From: Thermicanus aegyptius DSM 12793 | GTDB taxonomy: Bacteria > Bacillota > Bacilli > Thermicanales > Thermicanaceae | NCBI RefSeq assembly: GCF_000510645.1 | Contig: NZ_KI783301.1 | Coordinates: 1,556,705 to 1,620,704 of the forward strand | Length of the DNA: 64,000 nt | Direction: 5' to 3' | Shown here: piece after piece, positions 16,978 through 25,713 of the stretch | Numbering within the stretch: position 1 is the stretch's first letter | Layout of the letters: every line of letters starts with the position of its first letter | The notes under the pieces: model-generated | Database searches by the model: none | What the model saw: the letters and a program-made list of their open reading frames with translations, nothing else | Told to the model about the DNA's origin: nothing | Position numbers and translations under genes: made by a program

Positions 16978-17136
16978 ATGAATACAAAAAGGCGTGAAAG
17001 TGAGAGGATTGTTCCGGTGAGCGGCTTAACGGAGCAAGAGGAAAAAAGGTTTGAAAAGGAGAATCCTCCCTTAGGGAGTAGTGTGGACGCGAAAAGAGAA
17101 GGGAAAGTTACCGGGGAGAATCGTCCGGCGGAGTAA
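16978..17136 (+). CDS. Small hydrophilic protein, function unknown
   Basis: A 52-residue, highly charged reading frame beginning MNTKRRESERIV and ending ENRPAE. I do not recognise the family. It has a strong GGAGGAGG ribosome binding site six bases before ATG 16978 and its own extended -10 promoter, so it is very likely expressed. Low complexity, no cysteine and no hydrophobic segment suggest an intrinsically disordered protein, perhaps spore-related, but that is only a guess. Its last 29 bases overlap the end of convergent comER. Confidence 0.65.
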   Translation: MNTKRRESERIVPVSGLTEQEEKRFEKENPPLGSSVDAKREGKVTGENRPAE

Positions 17137-17962
17137 GCGGGGTGGGAAGCCAGGTTTTGCTTTCTTCCCGATCCTGTCTAAATTTCGCATGGGTGGTAAG
17201 AAATAGGTCCCGAAAGACCCCTCTTGTCTCTTTTTCTAGAACGTAAAGCCCCGCTCCGGTTACGCCTCCCGGGACGCATACTCGTGCTTGCAGGGTGGGA
17301 AGAGTAAAAATCCCCTTGGAGAGGAGGGCGCTCAGACCTATTATCATTTCGCTGGCTAGACGAGCGGCTAATTCTTCATCGATGCCTGTTTCCCGGACGG
17401 CATTTTGGATGAAGTCTTGCAGCAAGAAGCTGAAGAATGCGGGCCCGCAGCTGGTAATATCGGAGGCTGCGCGGACATTTTTCTCTTCAATGAGGATTGG
17501 GGTTCCAATATGGGAGAAAAAGGAGAACCAGTTTTTCTTTTCTTCCTTTTGGATGCGTGATCCGAACATGACCAATAACGCTCCCGTCAAAGCCGCATTG
17601 GTAATGCTTGGAATCATTTTGATCACTTTTGCCCGCGGGAGAACGTTCTCTAATTCTTCAATGAGGATGGTGCTGGTAATGGAGATGACGATGTGATCCG
17701 GGCGAAGGATCGGTGCGATGGTCTCTAACACCCCTTTATAATCTTGCGGGCGGACGCAGATAAAGAGGAGATCGCCTTCTTCGGCTAGGGAAGAGAGTTT
17801 ATCGGATACCTTTATTCCGGGGTAGCGCTCCGCCAATTTTTCCGCTTTTGAAGGAGTACGATTGTATAGAAGGAGATTCTCAGGTTTAATCCCTTTCGAT
17901 TGGATGAAAGCTTCCACCAAGATGCTTCCCATGCTCCCTGTTCCAATAAAACCGACGTTCAC
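17108..17962 (-). CDS. comER: ComER, pyrroline-5-carboxylate reductase-like protein
   Basis: A ProC-like NADP-dependent oxidoreductase homologue of 284 residues. It has the Rossmann start NVGFIGTGSMGSIL, the NRTPSKA loop, CVRPQDY, MIPSITNAA and SCGPAFFSFLLQ, all typical of the family. It is placed divergently from comEA, exactly as comER is in B. subtilis, which decides ComER over true proline-synthesis ProC. ComER has been linked to sporulation and biofilm control in Bacillus; its enzymatic substrate is uncertain. Confidence 0.88.
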   Translation of the reverse strand: MNVGFIGTGSMGSILVEAFIQSKGIKPENLLLYNRTPSKAEKLAERYPGIKVSDKLSSLAEEGDLLFICVRPQDYKGVLETIAPILRPDHIVISITSTILIEELENVLPRAKVIKMIPSITNAALTGALLVMFGSRIQKEEKKNWFSFFSHIGTPILIEEKNVRAASDITSCGPAFFSFLLQDFIQNAVRETGIDEELAARLASEMIIGLSALLSKGIFTLPTLQARVCVPGGVTGAGLYVLEKETRGVFRDLFLTTHAKFRQDREESKTWLPTPLTPPDDSPR

Positions 17963-18054
17963 GAGAATCCCCCCATGATTCCTTCTGTATTAAAAATCAT
18001 ATGTGTAACGCTTCATTTTTATGAATATTCCTTTCGTTTGTTGGAGGGAAACGA

Positions 18055-18723
18055 ATGGAACGGTTGATCCGGTTTGTAACTGAGCGGCGAAAACTTTTCA
18101 TCGTCATCGTACTTGCGGCCGTGGGCTTTATTTATTTTCTGATCGCCAAATCAAAGGACGAGGAGAAACTTCTCCTTCCTCCCTATGACCAGGAGAGTGG
18201 GGGGACCGTGACGGAGACCGGTACGGAAAATCTAGATCTCCCTAAGGAAAAAGGCGGAGAGGGACTTCCTGCTGTTCAATGGATTGAAGTAGATGTGAAA
18301 GGAGCGGTGAGAAATCCGGGAGTGTATAAAATCGAGGAGAATGCTCGGGTCCATGATCTCCTGGAGAAGGCAGGGGGGACGGTGGAAGAGGCGGATCTTT
18401 CTCAGGTCAATTTGGCCGCTTTTTTAAAAGACGGACAAGTGGTATATATCCCTCGGATAGGGGAACAAGGTGTTGGATGGAATCCCCCAACGGCCTCAAT
18501 TTCGTCTAAGGGAGGAGATGCCGGAGAAACTCTGATCGATCTTAATTCCGCTACGCTGGAAGAGCTGGATCAGCTCCCAGGCATTGGCCCCGCGAAGGCG
18601 GAGTCGATCCTTCGCTATCGAGAGGAACACGGGCCGTTTAAGGATGTGAATGAGCTAACCAACGTTTCCGGAATCGGTGAGAAGACACTGGAGAAACTTC
18701 TTCCCTATATCACTGTCCGGTAG
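18055..18723 (+). CDS. comEA: ComEA, DNA receptor of the competence machinery
   Basis: Membrane-anchored DNA-binding protein that receives transforming DNA at the cell surface. The 222 residues comprise one N-terminal membrane segment (about 13-31), a flexible linker, an SLBB domain (about 78-140; VDVKGAVRNPGVYKI, GQVVYIPR) and a C-terminal helix-hairpin-helix pair (LDQLPGIGPAKAESILRYR, VSGIGEKTLEKLLPYI) that binds double-stranded DNA. It starts at ATG 18055 and heads the comE operon. Confidence 0.96.
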   Translation: MERLIRFVTERRKLFIVIVLAAVGFIYFLIAKSKDEEKLLLPPYDQESGGTVTETGTENLDLPKEKGGEGLPAVQWIEVDVKGAVRNPGVYKIEENARVHDLLEKAGGTVEEADLSQVNLAAFLKDGQVVYIPRIGEQGVGWNPPTASISSKGGDAGETLIDLNSATLEELDQLPGIGPAKAESILRYREEHGPFKDVNELTNVSGIGEKTLEKLLPYITVR

Positions 18724-18761
18724 GAAACGAATCGCATACATTTGGACGGGAGGGAATGGAA

Positions 18762-19178
18762 ATGAGTATAAGTGATGCCGAGATTAAAGAAATTCTTCAG
18801 GAGACCCGGCGAATTGCTATCGTGGGTCTCTCCAACAAACCGGATCGGGACAGCTACAAGGTGGCAAAGTACCTACAAGAAGCAGGTTTTACGATCATTC
18901 CGATTAACCCTGTCGTCGATGAGGTGTTAGGGGTAAAAGCGGTTCCCTCTTTGCTTCAACTGACGGAACCGGTGGATTTAATCGATGTATTCCGCCGCAG
19001 CGAGGAGACGGTTCCGATTGCAGAACAGTCGGTTAAGACCGGGGCGAAGGTTTTATGGCTTCAGCTTGGAATTAAGAATGAGGAGGCGGAAAGGATTGCA
19101 CGTGAAGCAGGGATGAAGGTGGTGATGGATCGGTGTATCAAGATTGAACATGCTCGTCTGCTTGGAAAGAAAGGGTAA
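18762..19178 (+). CDS. CoA-binding domain protein (YccU/YneT type)
   Basis: A small Rossmann-fold protein of 138 residues. It shows RRIAIVGLSNKPDRDSYKVA (nucleotide-binding loop) and IDVFRRSEE, and ends with VVMDRCIKIEH, which is characteristic of the YccU/YneT CoA-binding family. The physiological role is not established. It lies 39 bases after comEA within the comE operon, where B. subtilis has no such gene. ATG 18762 is seven bases after GGGAGGG; ATG 18756 is a near alternative. Confidence 0.85.
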   Translation: MSISDAEIKEILQETRRIAIVGLSNKPDRDSYKVAKYLQEAGFTIIPINPVVDEVLGVKAVPSLLQLTEPVDLIDVFRRSEETVPIAEQSVKTGAKVLWLQLGIKNEEAERIAREAGMKVVMDRCIKIEHARLLGKKG

Positions 19179-19266
19179 GATACGTGCTTGCCTTTGCTAG
19201 ATGGGCGGAGAAGAGATTTTTTCTAGGGGATCACCATAAAGATGAGAAAGCAAGGGGGAGAGGGTT

Positions 19267-19779
19267 GTGGAGAGAATCTCCTGGCATGAATATTTTATGG
19301 CCCAGGCAAAATTGATATCCCTAAGGGCTACTTGTACCCGACTCATGGTGGGAGCCGTAATCACGAGGGATCGGAGGGTGATTGCGGGGGGATATAATGG
19401 CAGCATTGCCGGGGATGAGCATTGTATTGATGTGGGGTGTAAGGTGGTGGATGGTCACTGTATTCGGACCATCCATGCGGAACAAAATGCTTTGATGCAA
19501 TGTGCCAAGTTTGGCGTACCCACGGATGGGGCGGAGGTGTATGTGACCCATTTTCCTTGCCTTCATTGTACGAAATTGATGATCCAAGCAGGGATTAGGC
19601 ATATTTATTATGAGACGCCCTACCATATCGACCCGTATGCCCAAGAATTGCTGGAAAAGGCGGGAGTGGAGACGACCCGGATCCGCGTAGATCTGGAAAA
19701 ATATATCTCCGCTCTTCCGAAAGAAATATCCCTCATTCCCGAAAAAAGGGATAACGGGAACTTTACTCGGGGCGTTTGA
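19267..19779 (+). CDS. comEB: ComEB, dCMP deaminase family protein
   Basis: A zinc-dependent deaminase converting dCMP to dUMP, carried in the comE operon though not needed for DNA uptake in B. subtilis. The 170 residues show the zinc and catalytic motif TIHAEQNAL and the second zinc motif FPCLHCTKLM. CTRLMVGAVI and GYNGSIAGDEHC are also typical. GTG 19267 is seven bases after GGGGGAG. Confidence 0.94.
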   Translation: MERISWHEYFMAQAKLISLRATCTRLMVGAVITRDRRVIAGGYNGSIAGDEHCIDVGCKVVDGHCIRTIHAEQNALMQCAKFGVPTDGAEVYVTHFPCLHCTKLMIQAGIRHIYYETPYHIDPYAQELLEKAGVETTRIRVDLEKYISALPKEISLIPEKRDNGNFTRGV

Positions 19780-19927
19780 GATGGGGTTTCTTACTCCGCT
19801 TATGTTCCGGAATGGATACGGAAACGATAAAGAGGGTTCGGGAGGGGAGGCTCTTTCCGCATGGATGCATGAAAAATGAAGAGGAATTTTAACGGCGCAC
19901 GTCGAAAAGAGAAGAGGATTTTCGGAG

Positions 19928-22372
19928 GTGGTTCCTCTGTCTCTCTTTTTTTATGCGGCTGGATGGGGATTCGGTCTCTATCTCTATTTCTTGCAGGGTG
20001 AGGAGAAACTTTTTCTCTTCCTTCTGCTTCCTCTTCTTCTTCTTTTCTTTTTCCAAGGGGGAGGAAGATTGCAGCATCTCCTCATGCCGGCTCTCTTTAT
20101 GCTTTTAGGCCTTGGTTATGGGTATTGGGACGGGAGCAAGGAGACTTCGCGGCTATCTCAAATTTTTGAATCGTTGGGAGAGGCACCGTCTAACATGGAG
20201 GTGACGGGAGTGATCGATTCTACCCCCGTCGTCGATGGAGACGCCTTCCGCTTTATCCTCAATGTCGAAGCGATTCATCTGGAAGGAAGGGAAATTCCTC
20301 TTCACGAGAAAATTTGGACTTCTTATCGACTGCAATCCCCGGGTGAGAAAGAGGAGGCCCTCTCTTTTGCGAGGGGAGATCGTGTTCAAACCCGCCTCAC
20401 CTTCTCTCTTCCGGAGAAGCCCCGAAATCCCGGCGCCTTTCATTTTCCTCAATATTTGTATTCCCTCCACATCACATGGACCGGGAAAGGGGAGGATCTA
20501 TCCCGGACGTCCCGATTGGAACGGGGTTCTTTCGTAGGTTGGAGGGGGATGGAAGAACTGAAAAAGGGGTTAGGGGGGCGGTTGGAATCCCTCTTTTCGC
20601 CAGAGGTAGCAGGGGTGATGAGGGGGATGCTTCTCGGGGATGTGGGGGAAATCCCGGAAGATTTAACCGAAACTTACCGGAAGATAGGGATCATTCATGT
20701 TTTGGCGATTTCCGGTTTTCATGTTACGGTAGTCATTGGAGGGCTACTCCTCCTGCTTCATTTTCTCGGACTGACGAGGGAGCGCTCCTATGAACTCCTC
20801 CTCCTCTTCCTGCCTTTTTATGCGCTTCTCACGGGAGCCTCTCCTCCCGTGCTCCGTGCTGTGACCATGGGATTTCTGTATCTGTTGGCCAAAAGGTTTC
20901 ATCAATCTTATTCTGCTATCAAAGCGATTTCCCTTTCTTTCATCGGGATGACCTTCCTGGATCCGAGGCAGGTTCTAGGTTTGGGATTTCAACTTTCTTT
21001 TTTCGTCACTTTTTTTCTTCTCCTCTTTACCCGTCCATTGTCTGACCGGATCCGCCGTTTGATTCCTAGAATTCCCGAATGGCTTTCGATATCTACGGCG
21101 GTTCTTATTCTCGCACAGGCCATCTCTTTTCCCCTGTTATTAAAAGCCACCCATCAATGGAGTTTTCTCGTCTTACCTGCGAACCTCCTTCTCGTCCCCA
21201 TTTTTGCCTTTCTGATCCCGTGGGGTTACCTTTCCCTCCTTTTCTCCCTTCTTTCCCCGGAGGCGGGTAAACTCCTTTCTCTTCCTTTAGAGGGGGTTAT
21301 GAGAATCATCCATGATGGGATCTCAGGATTTGGGAATCTTCCCTCCTTCTTCTTTTCCATACCCGATCCTCCCACGTGGGGGTGGATCCTTTATCTTTTT
21401 TTTCTCCTTTTCTTCTTTTCCTTTCTTATGAAGGAAGAGCAACGGGAGGGGACCGCTTCCCTTTTCGTTTATCGGGATCTCCTCCTTTCTTTTCTATTCC
21501 TTTTTCTCTTCTTCTTTCTTCCCTCTTTTCTTTCTCTTTTTCATCAGGAGGTAAGGATCACCTTTTTCGATGTCGGCCAAGGGGATGCCATACTGATTCA
21601 GGCACCAAATGGAGGGAATCTCCTCATCGATGGAGGAGGAGTGAGCTTCCAGCCGGAGGAGGAATGGAGGCGAAGGAAGCATCCCTTTGAAGTAGGGGCA
21701 GATCTTCTCGTTCCTGCCCTAAGGGCGATGGGGGTGAATCGCCTCGACTGGGTGGTGGCAACCCACGGGGATGCAGATCATATCGGTGGTTTGAAAGAGG
21801 TGATTTCGTCCATCCCTGTAAAACATCTGTTGGGTAACGGTCTTTCCCCGACAACGGAGTTGGAGAGGGATTTATGGCGTGAAGGGGAGGTTCGTTCCAT
21901 TCCGGCTTTTCGGGCGATTCCCGGAGAGTTTCTCCATTGGGGCAAGCAGGTTACCCTATCGATTCATGGTCCCGCTTCTTCCGGCTCAGAGAATAAGGCA
22001 GGGGAGAATAATGCTTCGGTTCTCTTATTCCTACAAGCCTATGGGAGAAAGATCCTATTTACAGGGGACTTGGAGGCGGAAGGAGAGAAGGAATGGGTCG
22101 ATCGCGTCGGCCCCCTTGATCTTGATCTCCTTAAAGTGGGACATCACGGCAGCAAAAGCTCTACTTCTGAGGAATTTCTTGATGCAACCCGTCCGGAAGC
22201 GGCAATCATTTCGGTAGGGAAAATGAACCGTTATGGACATCCCTCACCGGAGGTGCTAAAGAGGTTGGAGGAGAGGGGGATCAAGATCTTGAGGACGGAC
22301 CAGCTTGGGGCCATTCAGGTGAGAATCTCTCCAGATGGCGCGGTCCGCCTCACTTCCTACCCTTGGAAGTAA
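19928..22372 (+). CDS. comEC: ComEC, DNA uptake channel with metallo-hydrolase domain
   Basis: Membrane channel that takes up single-stranded DNA during transformation. The 814 residues have hydrophobic N-terminal segments, a soluble OB-like region, and the competence membrane domain with VLAISGFHVTVVIGG near residue 260 and further helices to about residue 535. The C-terminal metallo-beta-lactamase domain has FFDVGQGDAILI, ATHGDADHIGG, FTGDLEAEGE and LKVGHHGSKSSTS, the metal-binding set of active ComEC nucleases. The start is uncertain: GTG 19928 abuts its GGAGG, and a CTG at 19937 would be better spaced. Confidence 0.95.
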   Translation: MVPLSLFFYAAGWGFGLYLYFLQGEEKLFLFLLLPLLLLFFFQGGGRLQHLLMPALFMLLGLGYGYWDGSKETSRLSQIFESLGEAPSNMEVTGVIDSTPVVDGDAFRFILNVEAIHLEGREIPLHEKIWTSYRLQSPGEKEEALSFARGDRVQTRLTFSLPEKPRNPGAFHFPQYLYSLHITWTGKGEDLSRTSRLERGSFVGWRGMEELKKGLGGRLESLFSPEVAGVMRGMLLGDVGEIPEDLTETYRKIGIIHVLAISGFHVTVVIGGLLLLLHFLGLTRERSYELLLLFLPFYALLTGASPPVLRAVTMGFLYLLAKRFHQSYSAIKAISLSFIGMTFLDPRQVLGLGFQLSFFVTFFLLLFTRPLSDRIRRLIPRIPEWLSISTAVLILAQAISFPLLLKATHQWSFLVLPANLLLVPIFAFLIPWGYLSLLFSLLSPEAGKLLSLPLEGVMRIIHDGISGFGNLPSFFFSIPDPPTWGWILYLFFLLFFFSFLMKEEQREGTASLFVYRDLLLSFLFLFLFFFLPSFLSLFHQEVRITFFDVGQGDAILIQAPNGGNLLIDGGGVSFQPEEEWRRRKHPFEVGADLLVPALRAMGVNRLDWVVATHGDADHIGGLKEVISSIPVKHLLGNGLSPTTELERDLWREGEVRSIPAFRAIPGEFLHWGKQVTLSIHGPASSGSENKAGENNASVLLFLQAYGRKILFTGDLEAEGEKEWVDRVGPLDLDLLKVGHHGSKSSTSEEFLDATRPEAAIISVGKMNRYGHPSPEVLKRLEERGIKILRTDQLGAIQVRISPDGAVRLTSYPWK

Positions 22373-22504
22373 ACGATCCGCAAATCCCTCATCCTCCTTC
22401 AATGACTATGAGAAGGTTTGAAGGTGTATGGGGTTTAAAACGGAATCGATTTGCGTTAGAGTAGATAAAGAAGGGATTGTTGTGAGAGAGGGAGGAAAAA
22501 CGAG

Positions 22505-23725
22505 ATGGATCGATCTCCATTAAAACAAAACAAGAGCAGTGAAGCGGTGATCGCCGTAACGGAAAAATATGGGGCTCATAATTATCATCCTCTCCCCATC
22601 GTAATTCATAAAGCGGAAGGGGTCTGGGTGGAGGACTTGGAAGGAAACCGCTATATGGATATGTTAAGCGCCTATTCCGCCTTAAATCAAGGGCATCGCC
22701 ACCCAAAGATCATCCAAGCTTTGAAGGATCAGGCAGATCGAGTCACCCTTACCTCCCGGGCGTTCCATAATGATCGTTTGGGGGAATTTTATGAAAAACT
22801 GGTTGCTTATACCGGCAAAGAGATGATTCTACCGATGAACACGGGGGCCGAAGCGGTTGAGACCGCCATCAAGGTGGCGAGGAGGTACGGGTATGAGAAA
22901 AAGGGAATTCCGGATCAGAAGGCGGAGATTATCGTCTGTGAGGGAAATTTCCACGGGAGAACCACCACGATTACCTCCTTTTCTTCGGAGGAGGAATATA
23001 AGAGAGGCTTTGGCCCCTTTACCCCTGGTTTTGTGATCATTCCCTATGGAGACATCGAGGCTTTAAGGAAAGCGATTACCCCGAATACGGCTGCCTTTCT
23101 GGTTGAGCCAATTCAAGGAGAGGCAGGAATTATCATCCCGCCTGAGGGATATCTCCGGGAAGCTGCTCAAATCTGCAGGGATAACGGCGTATTATTCCTT
23201 GCCGATGAGATCCAGACCGGTTTTGGGAGGACGGGAACCCGATTTGCTTGTGATGCGGAAGGAGTAATTCCCGACATCTATATCATGGGGAAGGCATTAG
23301 GAGGAGGAGTGATACCCGTTTCCGCCATTGCTGCTGATCGAGAGATTCTAGGAGTTCTTACTCCCGGTTCCCACGGGTCAACCTTTGGAGGCAATCCCTT
23401 GGCAGCAGCTGTGGCCATCGCGGCCCTGGAGGTAATCGAGGAAGAGAAATTGGTAGAGCGCTCGAAGGAAATGGGAGAATATCTCCTTCGTAAGCTCCAG
23501 GAACTAACCCCCCATCCTAAAATTAAGGAAATTAGAGGCAGAGGGCTCTTTATCGGTATTGAGTTATTTGAGGAGGCGCGCCCTTATGCAGAGAGACTTA
23601 AAGAAGAGGGTCTTCTCTTAAAAGAGACACATCACCGCATTCTGCGGCTTGCTCCGCCCCTAGTGATTCTGAAGGAAGAGCTGGATTGGGCGATTGAAAA
23701 GATAAGAAAAGTATTTCTTCCATAA
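22505..23725 (+). CDS. rocD: Ornithine aminotransferase
   Basis: A PLP enzyme moving the delta-amino group of ornithine to 2-oxoglutarate, giving glutamate semialdehyde for arginine breakdown or proline synthesis. The 406 residues show [39 protein letters not shown] and IMGKALGGG, whose lysine should carry [16 protein letters not shown] is the conserved Thr region. Length and the N-terminal segment match RocD rather than acetylornithine aminotransferase. The gene is isolated, with GGGAGG before ATG 22505 and a terminator downstream. Confidence 0.93.
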   Translation: MDRSPLKQNKSSEAVIAVTEKYGAHNYHPLPIVIHKAEGVWVEDLEGNRYMDMLSAYSALNQGHRHPKIIQALKDQADRVTLTSRAFHNDRLGEFYEKLVAYTGKEMILPMNTGAEAVETAIKVARRYGYEKKGIPDQKAEIIVCEGNFHGRTTTITSFSSEEEYKRGFGPFTPGFVIIPYGDIEALRKAITPNTAAFLVEPIQGEAGIIIPPEGYLREAAQICRDNGVLFLADEIQTGFGRTGTRFACDAEGVIPDIYIMGKALGGGVIPVSAIAADREILGVLTPGSHGSTFGGNPLAAAVAIAALEVIEEEKLVERSKEMGEYLLRKLQELTPHPKIKEIRGRGLFIGIELFEEARPYAERLKEEGLLLKETHHRILRLAPPLVILKEELDWAIEKIRKVFLP

Positions 23726-23760
23726 GAGTATCTCACCCATTTCTTTCTCCTCAATTGAGA

Positions 23761-23798
23761 AAACCCCGCCCGTCACTCCGGCGTTGGGTTTTTTTTTA
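23761..23798 (+). terminator. Terminator of rocD
   Basis: AACCCCGCC and GGCGTTGGGTT form an interrupted stem around a short loop and are followed directly by nine T residues, 36 bases after the rocD stop. Confidence 0.8.
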
Positions 23799-23879
23799 CC
23801 CATCCATAGAGGAATTCAAATAACCTAGAATAGACACCATCCCCGGAAGGAGATAGAATAAAGGGAAGGATCCAGGGAA

Positions 23880-23906
23880 TGCAACCTTTTGAGAGGATAG
23901 AGCGTC
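23880..23906 (+). promoter_or_regulatory. ECF-type autoregulatory promoter of the sigma factor gene
   Basis: TGCAAC (23880-23885), followed by CTTTT, then CGTC (23903-23906) after a 17-base spacer, closely resembles ECF promoters of the SigW/SigX/SigM group (TGAAAC...CGTC). It directly precedes an ECF sigma gene, so positive autoregulation is likely. Transcription would begin near 23912. Confidence 0.7.
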
Positions 23907-23937
23907 AGAAGAAATGAGAGTAGAGGGGGAAACGGGA

Positions 23938-24486
23938 GTGTTTGATCTTGAATTGATCCGGTCTGCCCAAGCGGGGGATCGTGATGCGATGATCCGTCTC
24001 TTACGGGAGATAGAGACCCCTTTATACAGGACCGCCTATTACTTGATAAACCATGAACAAGATGCGTTAGATGTGACGCAGGAAGCCCTTATCCGGATTT
24101 ATACCAATATTTCCAGTTATCGCGAGCAAGCCCAATTTCTTACGTGGGCTCAGCGAATCGTAACCAACCTTTGCATTGACCGATTTCGGAAACAGAGGGA
24201 ATCTGTTCATATTGATGATATGGAACGAGTTCTCCCCTCCCCCGGGAGTGTGGAAGAAGAAGTGATGAAGAAGAATACGGCCAAGGATATTGAAGAAGCC
24301 ATTTCCCAATTGCCGCAAAACTTTCGTACCGTGGTGGTGTTGCGGTATATCCAGGATTTTAGTTACGGGGAAATTGCTGAGATTTTAAACTTACCCCTCA
24401 ATACGGTGAAATCCCATCTCTTCAGGGCTCGAAAATTGCTTCAAAACTTACTTCGTGATTATGAGAAGGGAGGTGTGCGGGGATGA
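23938..24486 (+). CDS. ECF-family RNA polymerase sigma factor (SigW-like)
   Basis: Alternative sigma factor of about 182 residues. Region 2 spans roughly 8-80 (LYRTAYYLINHEQDALDVTQEALI, FLTWAQRIVTNLCIDRFRKQR) and region 4 roughly 115-175 (LPQNFRTVVVLRYIQDFSYGEIAEIL, NTVKSHLFRARKLL). GTG 23938 is eight bases after AGGGGG. ATG 23914 would add eight residues but would lie two or three bases from the expected transcription start with no ribosome binding site. The stop overlaps the anti-sigma start by four bases, the usual sigma/anti-sigma arrangement. Targets are probably envelope-stress genes. Confidence 0.92.
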   Translation: MFDLELIRSAQAGDRDAMIRLLREIETPLYRTAYYLINHEQDALDVTQEALIRIYTNISSYREQAQFLTWAQRIVTNLCIDRFRKQRESVHIDDMERVLPSPGSVEEEVMKKNTAKDIEEAISQLPQNFRTVVVLRYIQDFSYGEIAEILNLPLNTVKSHLFRARKLLQNLLRDYEKGGVRG

Positions 24487-25559
24487 ATTGTGAAGAGGTG
24501 AGAGAGTTGGTGCAACGGGACCTCGATGGGGATCTGAGTGAAATGGATCAAGAGAATTTGAAAAAGCATCTTTTGATCTGTGAAGAATGCCGCGTTTTTC
24601 ATGAGAAAATGCTGGAGATTCACTCAGGTCTCGTCTCCTTGCCGAAAGTAAATCCTCCTTACAGCTTGGTGGAAAGGATTCTTCCCCGATTGGAGGAATT
24701 TGACAGAGAAGAAGAGGCAAAGAAGAGTAAAAGAAAATCTCTATTTAATCGTCCTTATATCCGTTATTTGTCGGTGGCAGCCGTATTTGCCCTCATTACA
24801 ATTTCCTTTATCCAATGGATGTATGGTTGGAAATCGGATGAAAAGACCGATATGGGAAGGGAGGTTCAAAGCGTCACCACTTCTTCTAAAGATCATCAAA
24901 CAACTCCGTCCCAAAGCTTTGCCTTGCAAGATGAAACCGCCACAGAAAGCGAGAAGAAGGGAGAGCAAAATCTCGGAAAGAGTCAGGATGCCTCACCACC
25001 CCCCCAGGAAAAGAAGCCGGATGAGCCAAAGAGTCATTTTGTTCCGATGGGAGAATCGGAGAACCATCAATCCGTCAAAACGCCCTCCACTTCTCCTCAA
25101 AAATCACCGGTTGATCCTCAGGATCCTCCAACGGCGTCGAATGCGCCTTCTGCCAAAGGGAGTGAAGAACCGAAACGTATGACGGAGGAACCATCTGTCA
25201 ACGAGAATTCGGGTAAAGGGGAGGGGATGGCGATCTCTCCTCCTCCGGAGCAAGTTGCGCCGTTGGACCCCGTTATGGGCATTACAGCCACACCGATGGG
25301 CGATGTGAATCCGGAAGTTATCCCTTCACCCGATAAGAGCAGGAAAGCGCTTATTACCCCCACCCGGATTGAGTTTCAGAATGAAAAGGGGGAAACCATT
25401 TACACCGTGACGGCCAATCCAGGGGAAACCTTTAAGAATCTCACCTGGATCGACGAAAATACGGTCCACTACGAGGTTTTAAAAAAAGAAGATGGGAGCA
25501 TCATGCATTTGGAATTGGATTTGGAAAAGGAACAAACGGTTCAAGCGGAAAAGCCGTAA
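24483..25559 (+). CDS. Membrane-bound anti-sigma factor with zinc finger
   Basis: Partner and inhibitor of the upstream ECF sigma factor. The N-terminus carries the HxxxCxxC zinc-binding anti-sigma motif (KKHLLICEECRVF, residues about 28-40). One membrane segment at about 93-110 separates it from a large outer part. Residues about 120-270 are a low-complexity Pro/Ser/Lys/Glu-rich linker, and the last 70 or so form a folded domain (IEFQNEKGETIYTVT, LTWIDENTVHYEVLK). At 358 residues it is longer than B. subtilis RsiW because of the linker. Release probably needs stepwise proteolysis. Confidence 0.88.
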   Translation: MNCEEVRELVQRDLDGDLSEMDQENLKKHLLICEECRVFHEKMLEIHSGLVSLPKVNPPYSLVERILPRLEEFDREEEAKKSKRKSLFNRPYIRYLSVAAVFALITISFIQWMYGWKSDEKTDMGREVQSVTTSSKDHQTTPSQSFALQDETATESEKKGEQNLGKSQDASPPPQEKKPDEPKSHFVPMGESENHQSVKTPSTSPQKSPVDPQDPPTASNAPSAKGSEEPKRMTEEPSVNENSGKGEGMAISPPPEQVAPLDPVMGITATPMGDVNPEVIPSPDKSRKALITPTRIEFQNEKGETIYTVTANPGETFKNLTWIDENTVHYEVLKKEDGSIMHLELDLEKEQTVQAEKP

Positions 25560-25670
25560 ATTTCCTTCGCAAAAGTTTAAAGCCCGGAGTGGGAAAAATC
25601 TCTTCTCCGGGCGTTCACATCGATGCGGATGAATGAAACCCATGAAAGAAAAAGATGCGCTTTTTCGTCG

Positions 25671-25679
25671 TGGTATAAT
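25671..25679 (+). promoter_or_regulatory. Extended -10 promoter of holA
   Basis: TGGTATAAT is a perfect extended -10 element 34 bases before the chosen holA start. It rules out upstream in-frame ATGs at 25633 and 25642 as starts for this transcript. Confidence 0.6.
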
Positions 25680-25713
25680 AGGGGAAAAAGATCATGAAGG
25701 GGAAAAATGGAAT

